Source: Desulfopila sp. IMCC35008 (GTDB taxonomy: Bacteria; Desulfobacterota; Desulfobulbia; Desulfobulbales; Desulfocapsaceae). From it: a stretch of DNA of 64,000 nucleotides. Positions 8,993-18,960 of the stretch are shown here, piece after piece (positions within the stretch are counted from its first letter, which is position 1; every line of letters starts with the position of its first letter). The notes beneath the pieces were generated by a model. The model saw only the letters and a list, made by a program, of their open reading frames with translations, was not told the origin of the DNA and searched no databases. Location: the NCBI RefSeq assembly GCF_010646885.2, contig NZ_CP050700.1:2630501-2694500 (forward strand), read 5' to 3'. The translations under genes and the position numbers were made by a program.

Positions 8993-10231
8993 TCAGGTCA
9001 TTCGCCTGGAAGTAAAAAGGGAGGCATTGGATATGAAGGCAAAAGACCCGGTGTGTTTATCAATCAAAGCCTGAACCTCCTCCTGTGAAGCTGGTTGTAC
9101 TCCTATTTCCCGACAAAGCTCTTCTTCTAACCGAGTCATCATCACAATGTTTATCCGGCTTGTTTTTTCCATCATCGCAAGGGCCGTCCCACCATTGCCG
9201 GCATACGCATTCACCAGTTCCGCAAAGGTGTTTTCTCTACCGCCCATCCGGAAATAGGGCAAAAATGTCGTTGACCCAACCCCATCTCTGCATTCTGCAA
9301 GAATTATGAGTGTACCACCGTCTTTAACAAGGTTTGCAGCATTATGGACCGATTTATGAACCTGAATCATATTGATGTCTTTCGGGTACCCTCCTGCTGA
9401 GGCGAGAACCATACCAAATTGTTCATCCACATCAACCCGGTAATAGCGATCAAGTTCTCTGCAAACGTCCAGGAAGTTGTCATAACTCCTGCCAAAAAAA
9501 TATTGTGCAGGTTTTCCCTTACTGTTCAGTAAAGCGTGGATCGATAAATATTCAGGTAGCATGTCATGGATTTCTTCAAGATCAGCTGCCAGGGGATTCC
9601 CCTCCAGGTTACCTGGCCAACAGCCTGTTGAGAGGCTCTTCTCTTCTGTATCCAGGAAGAGGCTATGGTTTGCGTAGATCGCACTTCTTTCAGCAACCCC
9701 GGGGAAAAGGAGTTTCCTGCCTCCCCCATATCCTGCAAAATAGTGGTGGGAGATTGCACCAACGGTCAGGATGAGGTCCGACTCTATCACATCCCTCCTT
9801 ACTTTTGCGGCAGTTCCTCTTACTGTTTCACCTCGTTGTATAAAAGTATCCTCATCGTGACAGTCATGATGGACAAAGGTGTAGCGATCGAAAATCTCTC
9901 CATACGCTGCCCGGCTCTCCTCATCTGATTGCGGAGGATGGGTTCCATAGGCGATATAGAAACATATCTGCTCCGGCCCCAGCCCTTTAGCATGCAAAGC
10001 CTGCACAATCCATGGCAGAATAGTTTCATACCCGCAGAGTCTTGTCTTATCGGCTACAACGATGGCAGCATTTTTAACCTCAGCTTTTTCACTCAAGAGA
10101 GTTGTGAACTTGTCGATAAAGTTTTCTTTATTTATATCAACTTCTGGATCGCCAACCTTTAACTCCTTAACCTGTCCGGACAACGAGAATTGAATGGTTC
10201 CTATCCCATATTTGAGTTGAGCCACAGCCAT
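8993..10231 (-). CDS. LarA-like nickel-pincer lactate racemase family protein
   Basis: 412 residues. It shows the marks of the LarA family: ADKTRLCG near the N-terminus, the IAYGTHPPQSDEE loop, and SHHYFAGYGGGRKLLFPGV, which contains the conserved His pair and the Lys that carries the nickel-pincer nucleotide in LarA. Family members racemise or epimerise 2-hydroxy acids such as lactate. None of the cofactor genes larB, larC or larE is nearby, so the cofactor would have to be made elsewhere or the protein may use a different substrate. It is monocistronic here. Confidence 0.85.
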   Translation of the reverse strand: MAVAQLKYGIGTIQFSLSGQVKELKVGDPEVDINKENFIDKFTTLLSEKAEVKNAAIVVADKTRLCGYETILPWIVQALHAKGLGPEQICFYIAYGTHPPQSDEESRAAYGEIFDRYTFVHHDCHDEDTFIQRGETVRGTAAKVRRDVIESDLILTVGAISHHYFAGYGGGRKLLFPGVAERSAIYANHSLFLDTEEKSLSTGCWPGNLEGNPLAADLEEIHDMLPEYLSIHALLNSKGKPAQYFFGRSYDNFLDVCRELDRYYRVDVDEQFGMVLASAGGYPKDINMIQVHKSVHNAANLVKDGGTLIILAECRDGVGSTTFLPYFRMGGRENTFAELVNAYAGNGGTALAMMEKTSRINIVMMTRLEEELCREIGVQPASQEEVQALIDKHTGSFAFISNASLFTSRRMT

Positions 10232-10602
10232 AATAATCTCCCTGCAATTGTTACCAGACTCGAATTTTGCATACTGAACGAAAAACCTCTACCCAACCTA
10301 CTCAAGGACACTCAACGACACAACACTTACCAGACCAGGCCACCATCTTTCTACTGCAGGCCATAGCCATATAATGAGCGTTTAATTATTTTGAGTGCCT
10401 ATTGTTATCTGGTCGCAATCAACCCATTGACAGATAATATATTCTCTTCTAGTTTTCAGCATCCAGGGAGGCTGAAGTGGCAGTCTAATGCCTTCAGGTT
10501 TTGCTTATAAGTGGTAAGGACTTCATCCACCAGGTTAACACCACCATACTACCTTTTTCAATCAATTCTGCAGTAATCAGGGTCCAGAGAGGAGTCAGAT
10601 AA
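10232..10602. other. intergenic, promoters only
   Basis: A 371-base gap between divergent genes. Apart from an imperfect hairpin at 10472-10497 (CTGAAG and CTTCAG arms) I see no gene or clear site. Confidence 0.4.
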
Positions 10603-11538
10603 ATGGCGAAATTACTGTTGTTGGGTGTCTTATCCGGTGCATTTTTCAGCTCAACATTTATACTCAATGAACTCATGAGCCTGAAAGGAGGGCATTGGGT
10701 CTGGTCTGCTTCACTTCGCTACCTCTTTATGTTTCTGCTGCTGACAGGCATTGCACTCTTTAATGGCGGCATACAACAACTTTCGGCTCTTACCCGTCTC
10801 TTCAACTCATACTGGAAATTCTGGGTTCTTACCGGCAGTATAGGCTTCGGCGGATTCTACTCACTCATCTGTTTCAGTGCCGACTTTTCACCAGGCTGGG
10901 TCATAGCAGCGACCTGGCAATTCACTGTTGTGGCAAGCCTATTTGTGTTTATGCTGTTCGGGCATTCGTTTAAAAATCGTGTCTGGCTCTTTTCGTTGCT
11001 CATTTTTATAGGGGTCCTCCTCGTTAATGTATCCCACATTGAGGAGTTTAGCCTGAAAGCCCTTTTATACGGAGGTGCCCCCGTACTTTTGGCTGCATTC
11101 TGTTACCCCCTCGGAAATCAACTGGTATGGGAAGCAAGCCATGGAGGCAATACCAGGATCCCTGACATTGCCTCCCCATTGCTTGAGAACGTCTTTAATA
11201 AGGTGCTCCTTATGACTGCAGGGTCTCTCCCTCTCTGGGCCGTGCTCATCCTCACATCACACCCCCCTGCCCCCAGTGCAGACCAGATAGCAAACACCTT
11301 ATTGGTGGCACTTCTCTCCGGGGTGTTTGCTACGTCTCTATTTCTTTTTGCCAGGAATTTGGCATCAACACCGGGGGAACTTGCCGGAGTTGATGCTACC
11401 CAGGCCAGCGAAGTCATATTTGCGCTCTTGGGAGGAATTCTATTTCTTGGAGGAAGCACTCCAACAGTTACCTCAATAACTGGTCTCATTTTGATAATGG
11501 CAGGACTCATCCTCTTCATAAGATTTCAGGATGGTTGA
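10603..11538 (+). CDS. EamA/EmrE-like multidrug-resistance efflux transporter family protein
   Basis: 311 residues with ten hydrophobic segments arranged as two repeats of five, the layout of the drug/metabolite transporter superfamily. The start GVLSGAFFSSTFILNELM and the repeated GGFYSLICFSADFSPGWVIAATWQF stretch resemble the multidrug-resistance efflux transporter group of that superfamily. It probably exports a small molecule across the inner membrane; the substrate is unknown. GAGGAG lies 8 bases before the ATG. It is a single gene. Confidence 0.82.
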   Translation: MAKLLLLGVLSGAFFSSTFILNELMSLKGGHWVWSASLRYLFMFLLLTGIALFNGGIQQLSALTRLFNSYWKFWVLTGSIGFGGFYSLICFSADFSPGWVIAATWQFTVVASLFVFMLFGHSFKNRVWLFSLLIFIGVLLVNVSHIEEFSLKALLYGGAPVLLAAFCYPLGNQLVWEASHGGNTRIPDIASPLLENVFNKVLLMTAGSLPLWAVLILTSHPPAPSADQIANTLLVALLSGVFATSLFLFARNLASTPGELAGVDATQASEVIFALLGGILFLGGSTPTVTSITGLILIMAGLILFIRFQDG

Positions 11539-11601
11539 GAAGTTATCCAGCAATATTCGAGACAATATTAAAAGCTTAAGTACCGGCGGTTGTTCTTCTA
11601 T

Positions 11602-12285
11602 TTATGGGATATAGACATAAAACCATTTGGCATTTAAAAGGATTTTGATAAAGCTTTGAGGGTCATTCATCGAGGTAAGATGTTTATAGGACTTCACCGC
11701 AAATCGCCCTGGTTGTAAAGCCATATAAATATCACTGATCGCATCCCCAGACACCCAGGCAATTTCATTGTTTGCCAGGATTACTTGATTCCTTCTGTTT
11801 TCCGGAAGCGAAGAGAGTTGAATGGCATGGGCCAGATATTCCTGGGGTGCCGGCCCAGGCGCATCTGCTGTTGAATGATGGTGGAAAACCGCATGGGTAA
11901 TTTCATGCACAATAGTACCAAAATAATGAATACGATCAAATGGTTCATCATACATGGTTGGGTTATTGTTATTCTCAATAATTGATCGAAATGACATGAC
12001 TTGTATCTTATCCTTTCGGATATCATAGCTGCCAAACGCCTTATAACCAAGATGGTCAATCCCCTGTTCAATTACCTCAATGAATATTTGTCTCTTCGGC
12101 AATAGATCGTACTGTTTGAGCAGATGAAGGGCATGGTCGGATGCATCGCAGATCATGGCTTCGATTTCACCATCTCCAGCAAGAACATCCACCATGGATT
12201 GGTTGGGACATTTTTTTGCCAAGGATTCAGAGGCAAAAATGAAAAGGTATGCAATAGTTAAGAAAACAACGCTTGCGTGACGCAT
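11602..12285 (-). CDS. secreted HExxH protein, probable zinc metalloprotease-like
   Basis: A signal peptide at about 1-23 (ATG at 12285; hydrophobic core VVFLTIAYLFIFA, cleavage after SLA) is followed by a domain with HEITHAVFHHH at about 136-146, a canonical HExxH zinc motif. A downstream PAPQEYLAHAIQLSSL segment could supply the third ligand. Total length is 227 residues. It should act outside the cytoplasm, but peptidase activity is not proven. A GTG two codons earlier is an alternative start; GTGAGG 5 bases before the ATG favours the chosen one. Confidence 0.7.
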   Translation of the reverse strand: MRHASVVFLTIAYLFIFASESLAKKCPNQSMVDVLAGDGEIEAMICDASDHALHLLKQYDLLPKRQIFIEVIEQGIDHLGYKAFGSYDIRKDKIQVMSFRSIIENNNNPTMYDEPFDRIHYFGTIVHEITHAVFHHHSTADAPGPAPQEYLAHAIQLSSLPENRRNQVILANNEIAWVSGDAISDIYMALQPGRFAVKSYKHLTSMNDPQSFIKILLNAKWFYVYIP

Positions 12286-12672
12286 TTGCACCTCACTCGT
12301 ACTGGGAAAGTAAAAAGTAGAAGCAGATTAGTAACAATAATTCTTTTTATCTGATTGTCAGTATTATGTAGCCAATCAACTATGCGCTCCAGGAAGGGCT
12401 GCTTCATGTTTTACCGGCAATTACAGTGTCTCGTATTTGCGGGGTATTGGTACTCGTCCTCGACAAGATGACGTTGTAATGTGGTTGATGACAGATTGAT
12501 ATATAAGTATATATTACGTACATCAGCACCACTTGACGCGTCCCCCACAATGAGATCATTTCTCGATGCACCGGAAGATATCCCGTGAGCCCTTAGGAAC
12601 TGATCGAGGTGGTTAAAAAATCACTCTCCATTCAAAAAAACAATTTGTTATAAATATAAAAACAGGAAAAAG
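12286..12672. other. intergenic, nothing recognised
   Basis: 387 bases between divergent genes. It is A/T rich towards 12640-12672, as expected for a promoter and translation start, with no clear repeat, RNA or small gene. Confidence 0.4.
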
Positions 12673-13314
12673 ATGTCCGAATTAAACAATAAGGTTTTAT
12701 GCAGAGCTGAAGATGATCTCATTCGCTGTTGGTGGGGACATGAACCACCGGACTATCGTAGATATCATGATAAAGAATGGGGGTTTCCAGTTGCAGACGA
12801 CATCAGACTCTTTGAAAAAATATGCTTAGAAGGTTTTCAGTCAGGACTCTCATGGCTAACCATTCTGCGCAAGCGTGATAATTTCAGAGATGCGTTTGCA
12901 GGTTTCGACTTTAACAGAGTTGCTGCATTCGATGATAAAGATGTTGCCATCCTCTTGCAAAATGCGGGCATCATCCGCCATCGTGGAAAAATCGAGGCGA
13001 CCATTAATAATGCTCAACGGGCACTTGAAATCGTTGATGAATTCGGTAGCCTCGCGAAGTACGTATGGTCTTGGGAACCTGATACCCGCGAACCCGGAAT
13101 CGGGAAAAATGACAACAACGCCCCCGCTCCAACTATAACAAGGACATCACAACTACTCAGCAAAGATCTTAAAAAACGCGGCTGGAAGTTTTTTGGCCCA
13201 ACAACCGCTTACGCCTTCATGCAAGCCATGGGACTTGTGAATGACCATTTAGAGGGGTGTGCGATACGCGAAAGAGCGGCACAGGCACGTCGTGAATTTA
13301 TCCCGCCTCAGTAA
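12673..13314 (+). CDS. tag: DNA-3-methyladenine glycosylase I
   Basis: 213 residues matching the Tag family along its length. It has RCWWGHEPPDYRRYHDKEWG with the Cys and the Trp/His pairs, LSWLTILRKRDNFRDAF, and C-terminal FFGPTTAYAFMQAMGLVNDHL. The zinc-binding His/Cys set (early C, then H near 189 and C near 196) is present. It removes 3-methyladenine from alkylated DNA to start base-excision repair. It is a single gene; AGGAAAAAG precedes the ATG. Confidence 0.93.
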   Translation: MSELNNKVLCRAEDDLIRCWWGHEPPDYRRYHDKEWGFPVADDIRLFEKICLEGFQSGLSWLTILRKRDNFRDAFAGFDFNRVAAFDDKDVAILLQNAGIIRHRGKIEATINNAQRALEIVDEFGSLAKYVWSWEPDTREPGIGKNDNNAPAPTITRTSQLLSKDLKKRGWKFFGPTTAYAFMQAMGLVNDHLEGCAIRERAAQARREFIPPQ

Positions 13315-13490
13315 AGCATTACATCTTATCTGCCTGGATACCTTTTTGATTGGAGAGGTTAACGTTGCCACATGACAGATCTCTCTCTATTCAAAACAAC
13401 AGAAGACTGGTGCTGCATAGTACGACCGTCAAAGTTATTCAGCCAAAGCTGCTAATTTTGCTTCATTTCCCCTCATAATCCAGGGTTTAC

Positions 13491-14477
13491 TCAGTTAACA
13501 GAGAACTCAGTGTTACGTATTAACACATAGTGTGCCCCCTTTTCTTCACCTCGCTTACCATCATCACAAACGATGAGCAGAAAGTGTTTGTTCTCATATA
13601 CCAATGGAGCCAATCCCTCAATATTCCTGATTCCTTTTAATTTTGGCAACACAACTTTCGTTGGAGAGTTGTGTTTCGTGCCGTCCCACGCCCAGACCCT
13701 CGAACGTTTCTTCCCGTTTTTATTGGTTACTTCACTCGCGACAAGATACCTTTTCAATTGAGGAAAGTATTCCATCGCACGAATACCACTTCCTCCGACA
13801 TCTAACAGAATCAACTGATCGCTGAACAGAGGAGGCTCATTGTCTTCAAAAAGCGAGAATGGATTTAGAATTTCAAGAACAATCGCCTTTCCGTTAAATA
13901 GTGGTTCACGGAGACCGACAAGAAGTTTCTTCCCGGATTTATCAAAACTCAATCCTTCAATATTAATTGCATCCATCAATATTTCATCAAATTCCTGTAA
14001 TTGCTGAAGTTGTTTAATCACATAGGGTTGTATCGAATGAGCTTCACCTGTCAAAGTTACCGAATTGTTTTGTACCTTCAGCTTCAAGAGTTGCTCTCGA
14101 TCTTCTTTTCTTTTACCCTTTCGGGTAACTGAATGTGAGGTAATTGCAAAAAGAGTGGAATCACCGGAAGCAGTAATTCCTTCAAGGTCATCAACCTCTA
14201 CCCCGACGGAAAGAGATTTACCTCGTGCCAGAACACCCCGTTCGGAGCGTTGTTGAGGTCGAACAAAATAGAGAGGGGTTCCCCTTTCATCTTCAATAAC
14301 TATTACCGCCCCTGTTTTCACCTGAACAACCCCGGATGGTTCATAAAGCGAATCAAATGTAGATATTTCTATCGCTACATCACCAGCTTCTACAACCACT
14401 GTGCAAAAGAGATGAAGGAGGGCGAAAACAACAGGAAACGTTAGAGTTCTTGATTGCATGAGAAGCTTATTTTTCAT
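13491..14477 (-). CDS. secreted DUF3616-like beta-propeller protein
   Basis: 328 residues with an N-terminal signal peptide (about 1-32, hydrophobic core FPVVFALLHLFCTVVVEA). The remainder is beta-rich with repeated DLEGITASGDSTLFAITS, INIEGLSFDKSGKKLLVGLREP and RNIEGLAPLVYENKHFLLIVCDDG blocks. These are typical of DUF3616 proteins, which are thought to form a beta-propeller and are found outside the cytoplasm. No enzymatic role is known. It is monocistronic and downstream of nothing on its strand. Confidence 0.7.
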   Translation of the reverse strand: MKNKLLMQSRTLTFPVVFALLHLFCTVVVEAGDVAIEISTFDSLYEPSGVVQVKTGAVIVIEDERGTPLYFVRPQQRSERGVLARGKSLSVGVEVDDLEGITASGDSTLFAITSHSVTRKGKRKEDREQLLKLKVQNNSVTLTGEAHSIQPYVIKQLQQLQEFDEILMDAINIEGLSFDKSGKKLLVGLREPLFNGKAIVLEILNPFSLFEDNEPPLFSDQLILLDVGGSGIRAMEYFPQLKRYLVASEVTNKNGKKRSRVWAWDGTKHNSPTKVVLPKLKGIRNIEGLAPLVYENKHFLLIVCDDGKRGEEKGAHYVLIRNTEFSVN

Positions 14478-14800
14478 GACGATCCTTTCAAATTTTTATA
14501 ATTGACACCAGATCTTCTTCTGCCATCTGTCATATTGTAAAGTCACGGGGCAGCTTTTTCAAAGAGTCTTCTCAACGTACGAAAAACCTAGGCTCCACAA
14601 TATCATCGGTATTGGATTTTTTTTTGGTAATCCGATATTGATATCATGATAGTATTCTGTGTATCTTACACCCTGACTCACAGTTGAATATTGAAATTTA
14701 CCTGACCGCCTGAAACCACTGTCATTACGTAACCGTCCTTCAAGTAGTGTCTTGACTGCCAGATTAACGTTTTTGATCGTTTTATACCAGGGAGCATGAA
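14478..14800. other. intergenic, nothing recognised
   Basis: About 320 bases between divergent secreted-protein genes. No hairpin with a T tract, RNA gene or small frame with a ribosome binding site was seen. Confidence 0.35.
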
Positions 14801-15250
14801 ATGAAGATAACACCAACCATGGCAATTTGTGTTGTATTATTCACCTTTTCCCCTGCAATGGCTTCACCACGGGTTGGACAAAGAGTAGTAGGGATATGTA
14901 CGAATGATTTGAACCTTTGGGGGCATGCGAGCCAATGCTCTTGCGATTCCGGAATCATCTATGATGAGCGATCCGGTCTGTGCCTTCAAGGCGATGATAT
15001 CCAGCAGGTTACGGTCCAGGGAGCTATTACAGCTGGGATTGTTGCTATTGGTGGAGAAACTACTGGTTTCTCGATCAAGACTTCTGAAGGTGACTCTTAC
15101 GAGCTTATTTTACAATCAGCTGACCAGGACAAGCTCACCAAACTCAACGGGATGTGGCTCGAGATTGAAGGAGAATTGATCAACATAGAAGCTATCGAAA
15201 TTAAGGGAAGGAGAGCTATCATAACGGAGAGAATTGCTGTTCTTGAGTAA
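14801..15250 (+). CDS. small secreted protein with Cys-rich N-terminal segment
   Basis: 149 residues. The signal peptide ends about residue 21 (FSPAMA). The mature N-terminus has four cysteines in C-x13-C-x-C and a later C within the CTNDLNLWGHASQC and CSCDSG stretch, so one or two disulfides are likely. The rest is a beta-rich domain (QGAITAGIVAIGGETTGF onward) like an OB-type small beta barrel. No family is recognised. It is convergent with the dehydrogenase gene that follows. Confidence 0.6.
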   Translation: MKITPTMAICVVLFTFSPAMASPRVGQRVVGICTNDLNLWGHASQCSCDSGIIYDERSGLCLQGDDIQQVTVQGAITAGIVAIGGETTGFSIKTSEGDSYELILQSADQDKLTKLNGMWLEIEGELINIEAIEIKGRRAIITERIAVLE

Positions 15251-15262
15251 TACAGATGAAGG

Positions 15263-16216
15263 TCAGTACCCCTTTTCAAAATCAATACAGAACTGCAGGT
15301 CTTGTCTCGCGATGAAACGATTGTAGTTATTAATGAATATTGGTGTGATATCCTCCGGATATGTTAAAGCCGACTTGTGTGATGTTATGATCGCTCCCTT
15401 TGTATTCCATAACGGGTGCGATTGTGGCAGCGGTTCCTGTTGAAAAACATCTAACACCGCTCCTGCAATATCCTGTGAGTTTAAAGCTCTTATTAAAGCT
15501 TTTTCGTCAAGCACATTCCCTCGACCTACATTGATCAACAATGCATCCGTTTTCATGGCTTTTAATACGGTACTGTTAATAAGGTGATTTGTGTTGAGGG
15601 TCTGTGGCAATACCGACACCAGGTAATCAAGGTCGCTGACAAAATCGAGAATCTTGTCAGGTTGGAACATTCTGTCAATTTCTGGTTTTGAGATTGCACT
15701 TCTGGAATAACCATACGTCGTCATATTAAAATGTTTTGCGGTCTGCGCTATAGCAAGTCCTATAGATCCAACGCCCATAATTCCTATTGTCCTGCCCCGA
15801 AGCAGACCGGGTCTAGGCATTTCCCACGTTCTGGCTTTCTGGAGTTCATAACACTGGAGCGCTTTTCGTTCATGCATAAGTATATAACAGAACACATATT
15901 CTGACATAATCGGTCCAAACACCCCCTTAACCCCTGTCAGCAGATAGTCCTGTCTGCAACCCTCTCCTAAAAGTTTGTTGACTCCAGCCCAGGTGGATTG
16001 CAGCCACTGGAGGTTTGTCATCGCAGGGAGAATTTCATAAGCCAAGTCAGGAGGGGCCAGCAGTATGTTCTGTTGGTTAGCCACAATGCGCGCTTTTTCA
16101 ACTGTTACAGCAGGAGTAATCTGTAAATCGGGTAAGCCTGCATCTGCAATGAGCTTCGCATACTTGTGCGCATTATGCGATAGTATAAGCAGTCTATTGT
16201 TTTTCTGTTCTGTCAT
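15263..16216 (-). CDS. D-isomer-specific 2-hydroxyacid dehydrogenase
   Basis: 317 residues. A Rossmann nucleotide-binding motif (GRTIGIMGVGSIGLAIA) follows the catalytic-domain N-terminal part. Active-site signatures are NVGRGNVLD (Arg), DVFQQEPLP (Glu) and ITSHKSA (His). These enzymes reduce 2-keto acids to D-2-hydroxy acids with NAD(P)H; the shorter catalytic domain is similar to the glyoxylate/hydroxypyruvate reductase A type. The ATG at 16216 follows GGGAGAAC; an earlier in-frame start lacks a ribosome site. It is a single gene with no pathway context. Confidence 0.85.
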   Translation of the reverse strand: MTEQKNNRLLILSHNAHKYAKLIADAGLPDLQITPAVTVEKARIVANQQNILLAPPDLAYEILPAMTNLQWLQSTWAGVNKLLGEGCRQDYLLTGVKGVFGPIMSEYVFCYILMHERKALQCYELQKARTWEMPRPGLLRGRTIGIMGVGSIGLAIAQTAKHFNMTTYGYSRSAISKPEIDRMFQPDKILDFVSDLDYLVSVLPQTLNTNHLINSTVLKAMKTDALLINVGRGNVLDEKALIRALNSQDIAGAVLDVFQQEPLPQSHPLWNTKGAIITSHKSALTYPEDITPIFINNYNRFIARQDLQFCIDFEKGY

Positions 16217-16527
16217 ATTGTTCTCCCAGGAATCAGTCAAAATCTAGATATATATATTGATTTTCAGCCAAAGACTATTCTAGACATACGCTGTTCTTCT
16301 ATACCCGATCTACCAACACAATTGCAGGAAATTACGCTTAAAGACATGATCAATGACACGTGAGGTTTCACCTGATATTACGGCCAAAGTTAACCAAATA
16401 GAATATTCTGACTACTCTCCCTAAGGATACAGCCTCAGCCTCCAGCTCTGGGGATAGGGTCAAAACTGCCAAGGCAAATACTATAATACAATTAAGTTTA
16501 TAATAGATATCTTGGCTCTACAGAGTG
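16217..16527. other. intergenic, nothing recognised
   Basis: About 310 bases on the upstream side of the dehydrogenase and the downstream side of the thioesterase gene. No stable structure or coding signal was seen. Confidence 0.35.
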
Positions 16528-16920
16528 TTATAACACCTTCCAAATTCCTTCAGCAGTTGCAATGAGCAATTCGCCACATCGTATTTCGCCCTGCATGAAC
16601 ACCAAGGACCGTGTTTTTCTAAGAACCCTTGCGGTGCCCAGCAGCTGATCCCCGGTTTTAGAGGCGGAGATGAATTTGACATCGAAGGAAATTGTTGCAG
16701 CTTTTGCGTTCTTATCGAGAGCCCGGTGAGCAGCTGTCCCCATTCCTGAATCCATCAGGCTCATGATGAAGCCTCCATGGGTAATACCACCAGGATTTAA
16801 ATGAATGTCTTGTACTCTGGCCCTGAATTGGTAATCAGACTCAGAAATGTTTTTGAATTCTAAACCGCCATTATGTTTCATAAAACCAGTAAGGCTTATT
16901 TGTTGAAATGTATCGTTCAT
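16528..16920 (-). CDS. PaaI-type hotdog thioesterase
   Basis: 130 residues with the hotdog pattern LNPGGITHGGFIMSLMDSGMGTAAHRAL. HGG with the acidic residue D in the following helix is the acyl-CoA thioesterase active site of the PaaI/YdiI group, and the ATISFDVKFISASKTGDQL strand follows. It likely hydrolyses small or aromatic acyl-CoA thioesters in the cytoplasm. It is monocistronic. Substrate cannot be told from sequence; the aryl-CoA operon at 30-38 kb is one possible source. Confidence 0.85.
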   Translation of the reverse strand: MNDTFQQISLTGFMKHNGGLEFKNISESDYQFRARVQDIHLNPGGITHGGFIMSLMDSGMGTAAHRALDKNAKAATISFDVKFISASKTGDQLLGTARVLRKTRSLVFMQGEIRCGELLIATAEGIWKVL

Positions 16921-17158
16921 ATCTTTTGTGATGACTTTTCTATTTTTGTTGGAGAAAATCCCAAAAACCTGCGCAAATCAGTAAGAAGGCCATAAACCTG
17001 TTCGCTGCTATATTGAGCTGTCTACAGCGTCTGGATAATACAGCAACATTTTCTCTGGTTATAAGAGAGATTTTGACTATGGCTTCGGTGAATCTCCAAT
17101 ATAGATATTTTGACTTCAACTATTTGAGATAGTGAATTATTTTGCCCACCCTTTTTTT

Positions 17159-17473
17159 TCAAGACGTTTCGGTATTCCCTGCTGGGTGCCAGCTCTTTCC
17201 CTTGAGGTGTTCGACGCCAAGGACCCTCGCCTTAAGATTTGCAAATGTTTGAGTGTCTATCATCAGTTTTGCGGTGAAATCCTTAAGGCATTCTTCGCAC
17301 ATTCCTACCACACTCCTCTCTGTAAGATTCTTGAAATCATGTGCACAATCAAAGCAAAGGGCACTCTGGTTTTCGCTGAATATGATTGTTTCAGCACTTC
17401 CGGTACCCACATGTTTGCAGACGACCCAGATGGAAACCTCTCCGTGTTTTTCACATGTATTTTTTTCGGTCAT
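17159..17473 (-). CDS. small Cys/His-rich zinc-ribbon-like protein
   Basis: 104 residues. Cysteines are arranged as C-x-x-H near residues 7-10, C19, then CFDC and CEEC pairs further on. This looks like one or two small zinc sites. I do not recognise the family. GAGAAC lies before the ATG. It is transcribed the same way as the aminotransferase upstream (91 bases away), so they may be cotranscribed. Confidence 0.5.
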   Translation of the reverse strand: MTEKNTCEKHGEVSIWVVCKHVGTGSAETIIFSENQSALCFDCAHDFKNLTERSVVGMCEECLKDFTAKLMIDTQTFANLKARVLGVEHLKGKSWHPAGNTETS

Positions 17474-17563
17474 GACTGTTCTCGTGATTTGATATCTCTG
17501 TTGCTTCAGGGGTTAGATTCCAGGTCTCGGCAGGGAAGCATTAGCGGAGCATGGTAAAGAGGC

Positions 17564-18712
17564 TCAAAGGTTCTTCCTTAACCGCCGGCATGCTTCTTCA
17601 AGTTCTTCTTCTTTTTTAGAGAAACAGAATCGGGCGAGATTAATTCCATTTGGGTCACTGAAAAAGGCCCTGGCAGGAACAGAAGCTATTGATGTTTTCT
17701 TGAGGAGATAAAGTACCTTTTCTTTGTCATCATCACCAGGTAATGACGAAAGATCAGCCAGGACATAATACGCACCTTTTACATAGTCTGCTGCAAGCCC
17801 AACTTCATTGAGTGTAGAAATAAATGTATCCCGCTTCTGCTGATGGTCGCGTGCAACGTCGGTGTAATATTGCTTTGGGAGGTACTTAATCCCTTGATTC
17901 ACCCCATATTGAAGAGGTGATGCCGGACACACATATACAAGGTCGTTCACCTCCGAGGCGGCACTTATTATTGATTCATCACAGATTGCATAGCCAATAC
18001 GCCATCCGGTAACTGAGAAAATTTTAGAAAATCCTGATATAGCAATGACTCTCTCCTTAATGGCTTGCAAGCTGAGTGCTGAAGTAAAGGCAAGCCCGTC
18101 ATAAACAAAATGCTCATAAATCTCATCACTAATAAGATAGATATCATTTTTCCCAACAATCTCAGCTAGCCTCGACATTTCTTCTTTGCTGAAAACCTTA
18201 CCGCTAGGGTTTGAAGGATTACAAATTAGAATTGCCCGTGTTTTCTCGCTTATCGCATCTTCAAGTTTATCGAAGTCTATTTCATAATTTGGGGGCAAGG
18301 TTTTAAGGTATTTGATTTTGCATCCCAATGACTCCAGGGTGGACACGTGATAGCCATAATACGGTTCAAAGAGAATGATTTCGTCCCCCTCATCAAAGAG
18401 GGTCGTTGCCAGGCAATACAGTGCACCTGTAGCACCATTACTTACAAGAACGTTCCCGGCTTCAATCTTTCTGCCATAATTCCTGGTAAGCGTTTCACCA
18501 ATTGCAGCGCGAAGATACGGCTCACCTAAAGCTGATGTATATACATTCTTGCCCATCTCAATAGCTTCTTTTGCTCCGGTTTGAACAACATCAGGTACCT
18601 TGAGGTCACAAAGCCCCTGCGCCATATTGATACCGTTCACCTTGTTACAGAGAATGGTCATTGCCCTGATTTCAGATTGCGTTATCTGTTGTGCCCTTTT
18701 ACTGATATTCAT
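17564..18712 (-). CDS. PLP-dependent aminotransferase, class I/II
   Basis: 382 residues of the aspartate-aminotransferase fold. Visible signatures are SNGATGALYCL, the NPSNPSGKVFS segment, SDEIYEHFVYDG and the pyridoxal-phosphate lysine in SGFSKIFSVTGWRIGY. The C-terminal Arg for the substrate carboxylate is in LARFCFS. It transfers an amino group between an amino acid and a 2-oxo acid; aromatic or aspartate-like substrates are both possible. The ATG at 18712 is two codons inside a possible TTG start. It lies upstream of the small zinc-ribbon gene. Confidence 0.85.
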   Translation of the reverse strand: MNISKRAQQITQSEIRAMTILCNKVNGINMAQGLCDLKVPDVVQTGAKEAIEMGKNVYTSALGEPYLRAAIGETLTRNYGRKIEAGNVLVSNGATGALYCLATTLFDEGDEIILFEPYYGYHVSTLESLGCKIKYLKTLPPNYEIDFDKLEDAISEKTRAILICNPSNPSGKVFSKEEMSRLAEIVGKNDIYLISDEIYEHFVYDGLAFTSALSLQAIKERVIAISGFSKIFSVTGWRIGYAICDESIISAASEVNDLVYVCPASPLQYGVNQGIKYLPKQYYTDVARDHQQKRDTFISTLNEVGLAADYVKGAYYVLADLSSLPGDDDKEKVLYLLKKTSIASVPARAFFSDPNGINLARFCFSKKEEELEEACRRLRKNL

Positions 18713-18960
18713 AATCAAATTCTTTCGGTTAAGTTTACGCTATGGCTTCCAGTTAACATGCATATACAGAGTCAAACATGCTGCGTATTATACAAACGGT
18801 ATATCATATCCAGCCCGCACTGACAGTTTTTCTTTTATTTTCAATCTATTACAGCCATAAAACCCAAGTATTCTTTTCATCTAATCCATCACTTTAGAGC
18901 AGCAGAAATAGCCATAACCAGTGTGGGTAGTGCGAAAGTGAAATCTTGAAGTCGGCAGCA

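Noticed and set aside
17132..17557. 141-codon + strand frame
   Set aside because: The opposite strand encodes the Cys-paired small protein with a better start; this is its antisense.
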